From the NCBI RefSeq assembly GCF_000620785.1, contig NZ_JIAI01000010.1:186001-250000 (forward strand): DNA of 64,000 nt, read 5' to 3'. Source of the DNA: Actinospineispora acaciae DSM 45401 (GTDB lineage Bacteria > Actinomycetota > Actinomycetes > Mycobacteriales > Pseudonocardiaceae). Positions 25,901 through 33,921 of this stretch are shown piece after piece; positions within the stretch are counted from its first letter, which is position 1; each line of letters begins with the position of its first letter. Under the pieces are notes generated by a model. That model did no database searches and was not told where the DNA came from. It saw only the letters and a program-made list of their open reading frames with translations. Position numbers and translations under genes: made by a program.

Positions 25901-26070
25901 AGCCGCTCGTAGGCCACCACCCGGTTCGGTCGCAGCAGCAGGGCGGCCAGCACCGCCAGCGGTTTCGGCGCGAGCCGAGGCAACGGACCGTCCTCGCCGC
26001 ACACCGTGACCAGCCCCAGCACGCGGTAGCGCGGCCGACCGGGCCCGCACACCTCGTTGTCCGCCGTCAC
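22918..26070 (-). CDS. AfsR/SARP-family transcriptional regulator (HTH-BTAD-NB-ARC-TPR)
   Basis: The 1050-residue protein has an OmpR-like winged helix (RVLGLVTVCGEDGPLP...YGYVSELRARLG) and a BTAD region to about residue 245. An NB-ARC ATPase follows, with P-loop ISGLAGVGKT at about residue 305 and LVLLDNARDP as Walker B. A long C-terminal set of TPR helices ends the chain. AfsR-type proteins integrate signals to activate antibiotic and secondary-metabolism genes. I chose GTG 26070, preceded by GGGAG; the frame is open 72 codons further up without a site. It is divergent from the O-antigen-ligase-like gene. No biosynthetic cluster is visible here, so the target is unknown. Confidence 0.93.
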   Translation of the reverse strand: MTADNEVCGPGRPRYRVLGLVTVCGEDGPLPRLAPKPLAVLAALLLRPNRVVAYERLIGLVWGTRPPPSVQGRLYGYVSELRARLGQDVIVRAGGGYLVNVGPGELDLQVFTDEVTEAQAELRAGHAAEAARRLRSALALWHGPALGGVTAPLIDSERPGLEERRLTAFEELFEAELAAGRPIQVVDELRQLASEHPFRERLAAQLMLALHRGDRRTEALGVYAEIRRRLVDELGIEPSQRLRDMQVQILNGSTDEARVAEPDAREQVRPATLPRDVDGFVGRADAMATLTARLTTDGGGICVISGLAGVGKTALAVHWAHTAREHFPDGQLYLNLRGYDPDHDPLAPATALGQLLTALQVPPAHIPRTVDERAALYRSMLADRKILVLLDNARDPGHVLPLLPPSGSVIVTGRHQLTELITQTGAQALRLPPLTDSESRALLAAALGSDRVVAESVSATELVRLCAGLALALRIASANIAASPRASISGMVGELTSSDRLAALALDGAEQNVVASAFAASYDALKPTEQRLFRLLALIPGPDFTAPEAAALAAVPLDEAVRHLRALVAACVVEHHTDGRYRFHDLIRLYAAQRARTNPDHEAAWARLVEYHLCGTTVATVRDQPGIMPLLRSRLTVPDCAHAEHQAPDAVGTEELVNTAAVALGAATAGPHPAAWLLIDHLRIRYHRTGQRPEWLEIAPALLDAAREHRELDTQALLHRSIGTSSFRTGRQEPAVDHLHEAIRMARDCRWTECEAVSLADLGVVLAWTGRLAEAREHTERALALFSELGSASGECRALRNLGGQYFFLGDLRCAEEYYRRALAVSERHGLELARAADLMHLGSVRMWRGHLAEAEDLFMRALELFGRFESLGGLAAVHPRLALLFRETGDHPRAQREATTALRLSRESGDKILEASAFTLLGDAEMNLGEYATAHGHLQAAMDIVRGGDFYWHQAETLSVLARLKIRTGDRPGALDCAERASSAARRGGYVQARAAALVTLTEAYLHAGERELTLATGREALALIRRCDLGNDERRLQRLLTEAGLSTP

Positions 26071-26437
26071 AAGTCTCCCTCGTTCCACGATGACCTGGAC
26101 GCCTAGTGGACGATCTGGTCGGAACACAACCTCGCGCGCGCCGCGAGGACGCTCGTCGGCGCCGGGCGGGCACCCTGCCCGTCGACCGGTCGGTCCACTC
26201 CTGGCCACGCGCCGTGCCACGACATCAGGGCGGATCCCGTCCTCTCGATCTCTGCCTCGACACGCCGGGGCAGGAGTTCGCAGCATTGTCGGTCAAACAG
26301 ACAATCCGCGCTAGATAGAGCGGAAAGAGAAGAAATACCGGAGAAGCACGGCAGGATCCCCGGACCGTCCGAGGCGATACTCCCCCGCGTGCGCACCACG
26401 GACCGGCCCGAACTGGAACGATTCACGCGGTTGCCCG
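26071..26437. other. Intergenic region between the AfsR-like and O-antigen-ligase-like genes
   Basis: No convincing gene is present. It holds the divergent promoters. The clearest signal is an inverted repeat ATTGTC-N9-GACAAT at 26285-26305, followed by an AT-richer stretch with TAGATAG that could be a -10 element for the rightward gene. An open frame on the minus strand here has poor codon bias and is dismissed. Confidence 0.5.
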
Positions 26438-27949
26438 ATGAGTGAGGCGGGTCTGCGGCCTTCGGTGGGTGTGACCGGCGCGGCGGCCGAGGATCGGCGG
26501 TCGACCTGGTTGGTCGTCGTTGCGGTGCTCGCGACGGGCGTGGCGGCGGTACTGGGCGGAGCGGTGAGCCCGGTCGCGGCGTACGGGTTCGTCGGCGGGA
26601 TGTTGGCGCTGCTCGTGGCCGTGACGTCGGGGCTGTACCCGAGCTTTGCCACCTACGCCTACCTGGCCACGCTGCCGTTCCTGGCCGGGATCGGCCGGGA
26701 GGCGCTGTTGCCGCTGCTGCGGCCGAACGAGGCGCTGCTGGTCATGGTGATGGGCGGCGCGATGGCGGGCGGGTACCTGCGGCTGCTCCGGGGCGATGCG
26801 ATCCGGCCGCGGTTCTACCCGCCGGTGGACGTGCCGCTGGCGGTGTTCCTGCTGATGGCCACCGTCTGGCCGCTGGCCTCGCTGACGCTGCGCGGGCTGG
26901 TCCCGACCGGCGAGGAGTACGCCTCGCTGCTGCCGATGACCAAGCTGGTCGGGATCTACTTCCTGGTCCGCTACACGATCACCACCGAAGCGCGGATCCT
27001 GCGCGCCATCCGGCTCATCGTCTGGCCCGGCGCCACGATCGCGCTCATCGCGGTGCTGCAGACGCTGAAGTTCGGCCCGGTGCTGGCCCTGCTGACCACC
27101 CTGTGGGCGGGCTCGGACAGCAACGCCGCCGCGCCGAACGAGGCCCTCGGCGAACGCGGCACCGCCACCCTGGGCTCGCCGATCGCCACCGGCGACTTCG
27201 TGATCATCAGCCTGATCCTGGTGCTGTGCTGCGGCACCCGGGGCCTGCTCGGGCGCCGCGAGCGGCTGATCCTCGCGGTGATCCTCGGCACCGGCGTGCT
27301 GGCCGCCGGGCAGTTCTCCACCTGGATCGCCGCCGCGGTCAGCTTCGCGCTGCTGGCCTGGCGGTTCCCCGAGCTGCGCCGCCAGTCCCGCAAGTTCGCC
27401 CCGCTGGCCCTGGTCGCGTTCGTCATCGGCGCACCCGCGTTCCTCGGCCGCCTCGGCGGCATCGGGGAGTACAGCACGGGTTCGGCCCTGTCCTGGCTGC
27501 CCGAGCCCGAACAGGGCCGGCTGGACAACCTGCTGCACATGTACCTGCCGCACTTCGACTGGCTGACCACCCTGATCGGCGTCTCGCCGAACTGGGTGCT
27601 CCAAGCCCCGGAACGATGGCGCAAGGTCATCTACCTGGAATCCGGCGTGCTGTGGTTCGTCTGGGTCGGCGGCATACCCCTGCTGCTCGCCTTCGGCTGG
27701 CTGTCGCTGCGGATCCTGCGCTCGCTCAAGCCCGTGCTCGGACACCCCGGCCCGTTCGGCGCCACCGCCTCCTGCCTGGACATCGTCTGGCGCTTCCTGC
27801 TGGTCCTCACCATCATCGACCCACACCTGCAGCAGCGCGGCGGCGGCGACCTCATCTTCACCCTGCTCGCCATCGTGGTCACCGGCCTGGACCTGCGCGG
27901 CATCGGCCGCGACCCGGCAGGCCCTGGTTCCGTGCCCGCGCGCGAGTAG
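26438..27949 (+). CDS. O-antigen ligase/polymerase-like membrane protein
   Basis: The 503-residue protein has roughly ten to twelve membrane helices, with a large external loop at about residues 330-400 (GIGEYSTG...YLPHFDWLTTLIG) before the last helices. This layout is typical of the Wzy/WaaL/RfaL superfamily that polymerises or ligates surface polysaccharides. In actinomycetes such proteins are often linked to exopolysaccharide or teichoic-like polymers. A NodS-like methyltransferase follows after 175 bp. No glycosyltransferase lies nearby, so the polymer cannot be named. The ATG at 26438 is the only well-placed start. Confidence 0.72.
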   Translation: MSEAGLRPSVGVTGAAAEDRRSTWLVVVAVLATGVAAVLGGAVSPVAAYGFVGGMLALLVAVTSGLYPSFATYAYLATLPFLAGIGREALLPLLRPNEALLVMVMGGAMAGGYLRLLRGDAIRPRFYPPVDVPLAVFLLMATVWPLASLTLRGLVPTGEEYASLLPMTKLVGIYFLVRYTITTEARILRAIRLIVWPGATIALIAVLQTLKFGPVLALLTTLWAGSDSNAAAPNEALGERGTATLGSPIATGDFVIISLILVLCCGTRGLLGRRERLILAVILGTGVLAAGQFSTWIAAAVSFALLAWRFPELRRQSRKFAPLALVAFVIGAPAFLGRLGGIGEYSTGSALSWLPEPEQGRLDNLLHMYLPHFDWLTTLIGVSPNWVLQAPERWRKVIYLESGVLWFVWVGGIPLLLAFGWLSLRILRSLKPVLGHPGPFGATASCLDIVWRFLLVLTIIDPHLQQRGGGDLIFTLLAIVVTGLDLRGIGRDPAGPGSVPARE

Positions 27950-28124
27950 TCGTCTCACGCGTATCACGGGCGTATAACTGTCGCATATTACGCACTGATC
28001 ACGATCGAGCCGACTCGACCGAAGAAAAACCGTAGACAAATCCCACCGACTCGGTAGATCGGTCGGGCACACTCGTGGCGCCCATGAGGTGATCATTATA
28101 TTATCTACTCCCCAAGGAGCCACG

Positions 28125-28763
28125 TTGGCCCAGCGTCTTGTCCCTCGGGTATACAGGGGGTATTTCGAGTATCTGTACGCCCGCAACGAGGATCCATGGG
28201 ATTACGAGACACGCGAGTACGAGCGCGCCAAGTACGAGCGGACGATCGATTCCTTGGACGGCCGCAGGTTCAGGCGGGCGTTGGACGTCGGCTGCTCCAT
28301 CGGGGTCCTGACCCGGATGGTGGCGCAACGGTGTGACGAGGTCGTCGCGGTCGACACGTCCGCACTGGCCGTTCAGCGCGCTCGCCGGCGCCTGTCGGAC
28401 TTTCCCGAGGTCAGCGTCCATCGGTCGACGCTGCCCGAGCAGATGCCGGACGGGCAGTTCGATCTGATCCTGTGCTCGGAGGTTCTCTACTACTGGAATC
28501 GCGATCTTCTGTTGCGCGCGTGGGACACCTTCGAATCGGCGCTCGCGCCGAACGGTGTACTACTGATAGTCCATGGCCGATTTCAGAGTCACACCTGCCC
28601 GGTGACCGGCGACGAGGTCCATGATCTCGTCACCTCCCACTGCGCGCTCGACCACACCTTCTCCGAGACCAAACCCAGATATCGACTGGACCGGTTCGAG
28701 AAGCAGAGCCTGGCCGATTCGACGAGCGAAGGCCTCACCGTGCCGAGCACCGGCTGTTCATAG
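28125..28763 (+). CDS. NodS-like SAM-dependent methyltransferase
   Basis: The 212-residue protein carries the NodS-family N-terminal signature YLYARNEDPWDYETREYERAK at about residues 17-37 and SAM motif I ALDVGCSIG at 52-60. VAVDTSALAV and LILCSEVLYYW follow. NodS methylates the amino group of chitin-oligosaccharide signals in rhizobia; relatives act on other sugars or amines. The start is TTG 28125 with AAGGAG 5 nt upstream. A GTG 12 codons earlier has an AT-rich stretch before it and no site. Base composition is visibly lower in GC than the neighbours, a possible sign of transfer. The last 6 bp overlap the convergent MFS gene. Confidence 0.85.
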   Translation: MAQRLVPRVYRGYFEYLYARNEDPWDYETREYERAKYERTIDSLDGRRFRRALDVGCSIGVLTRMVAQRCDEVVAVDTSALAVQRARRRLSDFPEVSVHRSTLPEQMPDGQFDLILCSEVLYYWNRDLLLRAWDTFESALAPNGVLLIVHGRFQSHTCPVTGDEVHDLVTSHCALDHTFSETKPRYRLDRFEKQSLADSTSEGLTVPSTGCS

Positions 28764-30203
28764 GCCCGGCCGGCGGCCCGGGGCTTGGCGCCATGGCCCC
28801 CGGCCCAGCGCCGCGTGCCGCCTGCGCAGGCCGGGCGCTGTCACGGTCAGCGCCAGGAGGGCGCCGGCCAGTGGAACCAGGAGCGCGGTGCGGAGGGCGG
28901 CCAGGGCGTCGTCGGGGGTGCGGCCGTCGCCGAGGGCGGCCACGCTCACGGTGGTGGCGATGGAGAGGCCGAGCGCGGTGCCGAACTGGAACGAGGTGTT
29001 CACCAGGCCGCTGGCCAGGCCCTGTTCCGCGTCGGGGACGCCGTCGGTGGCGGCGATCGTGAGCGGGCCGTAGATCAGCGAGAACGCCAGGCCGAGCAGC
29101 AGCATGGTCGGGAACATCGCCGGGTACGTCCAGTCCAGGCCTACCGGCAGGAACAGCGCGTACCCGAGCGCGCCGAGCAGCATCCCGCCGAAGATCACCC
29201 GCACGTTGCCGAAGCGGCGCACCAGCCGGGGCGTGAGCGTGGGCGCGAGGATCGCGTCGATGCCGGCCGCCAGCAGCGCGAACGCCGTCTGCGGCGCCGT
29301 CCAGCCGCGCAGCTCCTGCAGGTAGAGCGTGACCAGGAAGAAGAACCCGAAGAACGAGCCGACGAACAGCAGCGCGCCGGCGTTGGCCCGCACCAGCGGC
29401 CCGGAGCGCAGGATGCCCAGCCGCACCAGCGGCGCCGCCGACCGCCGCTCGATCGCCACGAACACCGCCAGCAGCGCCAGCCCGGCGGCGAACACCCCGG
29501 CGGTGAGCGCCCAGCCGGCGGCGTCCGCGCTGGCCGCGTGTTCCAGCCGCACCACCCCGTACACCAGCAGCATCATCGCCGAGGTGATGGTGACCGCGCC
29601 GGCCACGTCCGAGGTCCGGCCGGCCGCATCGGCACCCCGGCCGCCGTCGTCGAGCAGCGGCAGCGCGGCGGCCTGGATCACGGCGGCCAGCAGCGCCGGG
29701 GCCAGGAACACCCAGCGCCAGTCGACGGCCGCCAGCAGCCCGCCGATGACCAGCCCGAGCGCGTAACCGCCGGCCCCCACGCCCGCGTACACCAGCACCG
29801 CGCGGTCGCGCCTGGGCCCCTCCGGCAGGCTGGTGGTGATGATCGAGAGCCCGGCCGGGGTCATGAACGCGGCGGCCACCCCCTTGACGAACCGGGCGAC
29901 CAGCAGCGCGCTGCCCTCGCCGGCGAACCCGCCGAGCGCGGAGAACACCCCGAACACGCCCAGCGAGACCAGGAACACCCGGCGCCGGCCGAACAGGTCG
30001 GCGACCCGGCCGCCGAGCAGCATGAGCCCGCCGTAGCCGAGCACGTACGCGCTCACCATCCCGCTCAGCATCCCGGTGGACAGCCCGAGGTCCGCCCGGA
30101 TCGCCGGCAGCGCCACGTTGAGCATGGTGATGTCGATCGTCTCGAGGAAGATCGCGCCGCACAGCACCAGCAGCGCACCCCAGGCACGCGGGGACGTGGA
30201 CAA
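28758..30203 (-). CDS. MFS drug-efflux transporter (DHA2/EmrB-QacA type)
   Basis: The 481-residue transporter has 14 predicted helices. It has the DHA2 hallmarks ETIDITMLNVALPAIRADLG in helix 1 and LLGGRVADLFGRRRVF (motif A), plus the GVGAGGYALGLVIGGLL motif C in helix 5. It probably exports hydrophobic drugs by proton antiport. The start is TTG 30203, with AAGGAG 8 nt upstream. It is divergent from an HxlR-type regulator and the intervening palindrome suggests control by it. Substrate unknown. Confidence 0.92.
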   Translation of the reverse strand: MSTSPRAWGALLVLCGAIFLETIDITMLNVALPAIRADLGLSTGMLSGMVSAYVLGYGGLMLLGGRVADLFGRRRVFLVSLGVFGVFSALGGFAGEGSALLVARFVKGVAAAFMTPAGLSIITTSLPEGPRRDRAVLVYAGVGAGGYALGLVIGGLLAAVDWRWVFLAPALLAAVIQAAALPLLDDGGRGADAAGRTSDVAGAVTITSAMMLLVYGVVRLEHAASADAAGWALTAGVFAAGLALLAVFVAIERRSAAPLVRLGILRSGPLVRANAGALLFVGSFFGFFFLVTLYLQELRGWTAPQTAFALLAAGIDAILAPTLTPRLVRRFGNVRVIFGGMLLGALGYALFLPVGLDWTYPAMFPTMLLLGLAFSLIYGPLTIAATDGVPDAEQGLASGLVNTSFQFGTALGLSIATTVSVAALGDGRTPDDALAALRTALLVPLAGALLALTVTAPGLRRRHAALGRGPWRQAPGRRPGL

Positions 30204-30231
30204 CGGCTCGGCTCCTTGCGTGACGACTGTT

Positions 30232-30267
30232 GGTTACGCCGGTGAGGGTCGGTTCCCTCTTGTAACC
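30232..30267. promoter_or_regulatory. GGTTAC...GTAACC inverted repeat, candidate HxlR operator
   Basis: The half-sites GGTTAC and GTAACC are 24 bp apart and lie between the divergent MFS pump and HxlR-type regulator genes. The right half-site directly touches the regulator ATG. HxlR-family proteins bind inverted GTAC/GTTAC-type sites in such positions. Confidence 0.55.
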
Positions 30268-30738
30268 ATGGGTCATCCTGCGGCAACATCGGCGTTCGTG
30301 GAAGAAGGCACTTTCGGCTCACCGACGCACCTCGGTGACACCGACGCGGACGACCCGTACGACGTCCTGCAGTGGGACACCCGGGAGGACTGCGAGGTGC
30401 GCCAGATCCTGGACCGGATAGCCGACAAGTGGTCGCTGCTGGTGATCGCGCTGCTGGACCGCAGCACGCTGCGGTTCACCGAGCTGCGCAACCGCATCGA
30501 CGGCATCAGCCAGCGGATGCTGACCACCACGCTGCGGAACCTGGAGCGCGACGGCCTGGTCCGGCGCACCGTGCACCCGGTGGTGCCGCCGCGCGTCGAC
30601 TACGAGCTCACCACGCTGGGCGTGACCCTGCACGAGACGATCCAGTCCCTGGTCACCTGGACCGAGGCGCACCAGAAGGAGATCGTCCTGGCGCGGGCGG
30701 AGTACGACGCGCGGCGGCGGGCGGACGATCAGGCCTAG
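30268..30738 (+). CDS. HxlR-family winged-helix regulator
   Basis: The 156-residue protein shows the HxlR domain from CEVRQILDRIADKWSLLVI to the C-terminus, including LRFTELRNRIDGISQRMLT and LERDGLVRRTV. The single cysteine before the DNA-binding domain (DCEVRQ) is where family members sense thiol or aldehyde stress. It is divergent from the drug-efflux gene, a common repressor/pump arrangement, and is followed after 50 bp by a hydrolase on the same strand. The ATG at 30268 has no visible ribosome-binding site; a GTG ten codons later is an alternative. Confidence 0.9.
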   Translation: MGHPAATSAFVEEGTFGSPTHLGDTDADDPYDVLQWDTREDCEVRQILDRIADKWSLLVIALLDRSTLRFTELRNRIDGISQRMLTTTLRNLERDGLVRRTVHPVVPPRVDYELTTLGVTLHETIQSLVTWTEAHQKEIVLARAEYDARRRADDQA

Positions 30739-30788
30739 TCCGTCGGCGCCACCCGATGAGTTCTCGGCGTGAGGCTGGTCTACCCGGC

Positions 30789-31655
30789 ATGGCTACTACA
30801 CAGATCCTCCAGACCCCCGAGGCCGACCTCGCCTACGACGTCCACGGCCCGCTGCCGACCGCCGACGGGCGCCCGCCGCTGGTCATGATCGGCTTTCCCA
30901 TGGAGGCCAACGGCTTCACCACGCTGGCCTCGCACCTCCCCGACCGCACGGTGGTCACCTACGACCCGCGCGGCCTCGGCCGCAGCACCCGCAAGGACGG
31001 CCGGGTCGACAACACGCCCCAGCTCCACGCCGCCGACGTGCACGCCCTCATCGAGGCGCTCGGCGCCGGCCCGGTGGAACTGTTCGCCAGCAGCGGCGGT
31101 GCGATCGTCGCGCTAGCCCTCGTGGCCACCCACCCCAACGACGTGACCACCCTGGTGGCGCACGAGCCGCCGCTCATCCCGGTGCTCCCCGACGCCGAGG
31201 CCGCCGAGCGCGCCCGCGCCGGCCTTCGGGACGCCTACCTGGCACGGGGTTCGAACGCCGGCATGGCGGCGTTCATCGCGTGGACGTCCTGGCGGGGCGA
31301 GTTCACCGACGAGTACTTCGCCCAGCCCGCGCCGGACCCCGCCGCCTTCGGGATGCCCACCGAGGACGACGGCTCCCGCGACGACCCCCTGCTCTCCGAC
31401 CGGTCCTGGGCGGTCAGCAGCTACCGACCCGACATCGACGCGCTCACCGCTGCCCCGACGCGGGTCGTGATCGGGGTGGGCGAAGAGTCCGAGGGCACCA
31501 TCACCGCGCGCACCTCGGAGGCGACGGCCGCGCTGCTCGGCCAGAAGGCGACGGTGTTCCCGAGCCACCACGGCGGCTTCGCGGGAGACGAGTTCGGCTA
31601 CCCCGGGCAGCCCGAGGCCTTCGCCCGCACGCTGCGTGAGGTGCTCGGGTCCTAG
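30789..31655 (+). CDS. Alpha/beta-fold hydrolase
   Basis: The 288-residue hydrolase has the nucleophile elbow in LFASSGGAI (Ser102), a YDPRGLGRST loop after strand 4 and the catalytic His in HHGGF near residue 260. Members of this type include haloperoxidase-like and epoxide-hydrolase-like enzymes; the substrate is unknown. Being just downstream of the HxlR-type gene on the same strand, it may be in its regulon. Its stop overlaps the convergent I36-domain gene by 4 bp. An ATG 11 codons upstream (30756) is possible. Confidence 0.85.
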   Translation: MATTQILQTPEADLAYDVHGPLPTADGRPPLVMIGFPMEANGFTTLASHLPDRTVVTYDPRGLGRSTRKDGRVDNTPQLHAADVHALIEALGAGPVELFASSGGAIVALALVATHPNDVTTLVAHEPPLIPVLPDAEAAERARAGLRDAYLARGSNAGMAAFIAWTSWRGEFTDEYFAQPAPDPAAFGMPTEDDGSRDDPLLSDRSWAVSSYRPDIDALTAAPTRVVIGVGEESEGTITARTSEATAALLGQKATVFPSHHGGFAGDEFGYPGQPEAFARTLREVLGS

Positions 31656-32848
31656 TTGCCCTTGGGGTACGCGCACAGGGACTGCATGGCGCGCGCGGTG
31701 TTGCCGTCCAGGTCCCTGATCTCGCCGCCGGGGCTCACGGTGGTCAGTACGAGGTTGCCGGGGGCGCTGTAGATCTTCACGCCCAGGCCGGTGGTCGCGG
31801 TGCGGGTGTTGTTGACCACGGACCGCGCGCCGTCCGGGAGCACGCTGCGCACGTCCAGCGCGGGCAGGCTGTCCTGGCAGAACATCTGGTCGCGGGTGTA
31901 CTCGACCTTGGCACCGTTGAAGTTCGGGCCGGAGTACAGGCAGAACGAGCCGTAGGTGCAGTACGCGTCGGCGGCCACCGTGATCGCCCCGCCGGCCATC
32001 GCGGCGCCCGGCACGATCGCCACCGTGAGCAGGCTGGCCACGCTGATCGCGCCGCGCACCCTCGGGCCGGGTCGGATCTGCCCGGCGGCCTCCAGCGCGG
32101 CCCTGCCCAGCTCGGCGAACCGGGACTGGCCGGCCTCCGCGAGCCTGGCCCGGCCGGCCGTGGCCAGGCGGGACTGTCCGACCTGCGCCAGCCTGGCCCT
32201 GCCCTCGGCGAGGCGGATGCGGCCGGTCTCCACCAGCCTGCCCTGGCCGGTGGCGGCCAACCTGGAGCGAAGGGTGTCGGTCCAGGCGGCGGCCGGGCGG
32301 GCGCGGTCGGGCTGGGCGGGTCGGGGTGCCGGGGGCGTTCTGGCCGGTGCGGCGGGGCGGGCGGCCTGGGGCGGGACTCCCGGATGGCCGGGTGGGGCGC
32401 CAGGGGGGCGGGGCGGCGGGGGGCCGCTCTGCGCGGCCGGGCCCAGCGGCGTCGGCGGCGGTGGGCGGCGGCGCGGTGGGGCACCGTTCATCGGCGCCCT
32501 GGTCGGGCGGCGGCCGTCGTCGGCCCCGTCGGCGCGTTGCCGGGGCGGTCCGTCCTGCCTGGGTGGGCGCCCGCCGGGTCTGGGGGTGCGCCCGTCCTGC
32601 TGGCGCGGCGGCGGGTCGGGGCGTCCGCCGGGTCGGGGGATGTCGGGAGGCTGGACCGGGCGGCCTTGCGGCGGCGGGGTCGGGCGGGCGGCCTTGCTCA
32701 GCGGCACGCCACCTCGGGCCTCGCCGTTTCCATTTCCGTTGCTGTTGCCGTTGTGCTCGGCAGGGGGCGGCGGGGCGCCCCTCGGCGGCCGGCGGCGCGG
32801 TGGCGGCGGTGGCCGGTCGGGCGGCGGCACCGGCGGGGACTCAGACAT
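31652..32848 (-). CDS. Membrane-anchored proline-rich protein with octapeptide repeats and an I36 inhibitor-like domain
   Basis: The 398-residue protein has four parts. First is a proline/glycine/arginine-rich cytoplasmic region (1-190). Next come about eight imperfect octapeptides of the form R-L-A-x-x-G-x-x (about 195-260). Then a single membrane helix (ISVASLLTVAIVPGAAMAGG). Last is a C-terminal domain with FCLYSGPNFNG and four cysteines, matching peptidase-inhibitor family I36/beta-gamma-crystallin folds. The inhibitor-like domain would be outside the cell. The start overlaps the stop of the LysM gene by 8 bp, so the two are coupled. The function of the repeats is unknown. Confidence 0.78.
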   Translation of the reverse strand: MSESPPVPPPDRPPPPPRRRPPRGAPPPPAEHNGNSNGNGNGEARGGVPLSKAARPTPPPQGRPVQPPDIPRPGGRPDPPPRQQDGRTPRPGGRPPRQDGPPRQRADGADDGRRPTRAPMNGAPPRRRPPPPTPLGPAAQSGPPPPRPPGAPPGHPGVPPQAARPAAPARTPPAPRPAQPDRARPAAAWTDTLRSRLAATGQGRLVETGRIRLAEGRARLAQVGQSRLATAGRARLAEAGQSRFAELGRAALEAAGQIRPGPRVRGAISVASLLTVAIVPGAAMAGGAITVAADAYCTYGSFCLYSGPNFNGAKVEYTRDQMFCQDSLPALDVRSVLPDGARSVVNNTRTATTGLGVKIYSAPGNLVLTTVSPGGEIRDLDGNTARAMQSLCAYPKGN

Positions 32849-33608
32849 TGAGCCTGCCGCCGGCCAGGATCCGGTTCGGGTTCGTGAGCTGTGGGTTCAT
32901 CCGCACCAACTCGTCCAACCCACGACCGGAGCTGCGCGCATAGTCACTCAGGGTACGGCCTGGTTGGATGACTACGACACCGGCCGGTTTCGCCTTGATC
33001 AACAAGCGCTGGCCGGCGCGGATCTCGTTCGGGTCGGCGATGCCGTTGTCGGTGGCGATCTGCTCGAACGGCACGTCGTAGCGGACCGCGATCGCGGCGA
33101 GCGTCTCGCCCCGGGCGACCACGTGCTCGGCGCCCTCGCCCGGCACCCGGGACGGCGGCTGGGCGGACGGCGGCTGGGCGGACTGCGGCGGAGCGGACGA
33201 GGTGGAGGGAGCTGTTCGGTCGGTCGGGCTCGGTGGGCCGCCGCCCTCGGGTGCCCGCGCGGAGCTCGTCGTGGTCGGGCCCGGCTCGGGCGGTGCGCCC
33301 GGGGTGGGCGGCGCGCCGGTGCCCGGGGAGGTGTCGCGCTCGGGCGCGCGGGTGGTCGAGGTGACCGCCGGCGGCGCGACCTGGGCGCCCTTGTCCGGTT
33401 CGGAGGCGCCGCGCCGTCCGAGCGCGATCCCCACCAGCGCCAGCGCCACGATCACCACGACCGCCCAGATGGCGGCCAGCCGCCCGGCCCCCGGCCTGGA
33501 CTCGACGAACTCGCGCAGCCGCCCGGCCGCACGGGAAGATGCGTTCCGCGCGGCCTCGGCGACGACCGCAAGCTGCTCGCGGAGCTCATCCCGGCTGGGT
33601 GGCGACAT
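32841..33608 (-). CDS. LysM-domain membrane-anchored protein
   Basis: The 255-residue protein has one membrane helix at about residues 45-64 (AIWAVVVIVALALVGIALG). A Pro/Ser/Thr-rich spacer of about 95 residues follows. Two C-terminal LysM-type modules come last: EHVVARGETLAAIAVRYDVP is classic, and VVVIQPGRTLSDYARSSG is weaker. LysM binds peptidoglycan GlcNAc, so the protein spans membrane and wall. It is the first gene of a two-gene operon with the I36-domain protein. The upstream 313 bp contain its promoter. Confidence 0.88.
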   Translation of the reverse strand: MSPPSRDELREQLAVVAEAARNASSRAAGRLREFVESRPGAGRLAAIWAVVVIVALALVGIALGRRGASEPDKGAQVAPPAVTSTTRAPERDTSPGTGAPPTPGAPPEPGPTTTSSARAPEGGGPPSPTDRTAPSTSSAPPQSAQPPSAQPPSRVPGEGAEHVVARGETLAAIAVRYDVPFEQIATDNGIADPNEIRAGQRLLIKAKPAGVVVIQPGRTLSDYARSSGRGLDELVRMNPQLTNPNRILAGGRLNV

Positions 33609-33921
33609 GGTCGGGCTCCGGAGTCTCGGGGCGGTCGCGGGCGGTCACCGCGGACCACCCCACCGCGTATATGCATGCTCAACGAACGGTTCGTCGCGCT
33701 ACCCGCGAGTCCCCCTTCCCGACGGTCGCCGTCACGCCGAGAAACCGCATCGCCCAACCTGACCTGGTGCGCGTCGACAGCAACAGGCCCCATTGATCGA
33801 CCTACTGGACGGTAGCGTCGGCCCCCAACCACCGTCAAGCCGCTCGGCGGGCCAAACAGACCGCCGGGCGTGAGCATACCCTGGCCACACCGGTCTCACC
33901 GGCTGTAGTAATAAGGTCGGC
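33609..33921. other. Divergent intergenic region, LysM gene to DUF6104 gene
   Basis: No coding gene was found. It contains a perfect palindrome ACGAAC-G-GTTCGT at 33682-33694, preceded by TATATGCATGC, about 75 bp upstream of the LysM start. AT-rich TAGTAATAA at 33907-33915 is the probable -10 region for the DUF6104 gene. I looked for a c-di-AMP riboswitch, common before LysM genes in actinomycetes, and could not recognise one. Confidence 0.5.

Noticed and set aside
22915..26106. 1063-codon plus-strand frame opposite the AfsR-like gene
   Set aside because: The minus strand shows HTH, BTAD, P-loop and TPR motifs; the plus frame shows none.
26103..26426. 107-codon minus-strand frame in the AfsR/O-antigen-ligase intergenic region
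   Set aside because: No ribosome-binding site, no family features and poor codon bias; it would block both divergent promoters.
33682..33694. ACGAAC-G-GTTCGT palindrome considered as a LexA SOS box
   Set aside because: The actinobacterial SOS box needs CGAAC-N4-GTTCG; here the spacing is one base, and the flanking genes are not DNA-repair genes.
33609..33760. Possible c-di-AMP (ydaO-type) riboswitch before the LysM gene
   Set aside because: The location is typical, but I could not find the conserved core bases or pairing; a covariance-model scan would be decisive.
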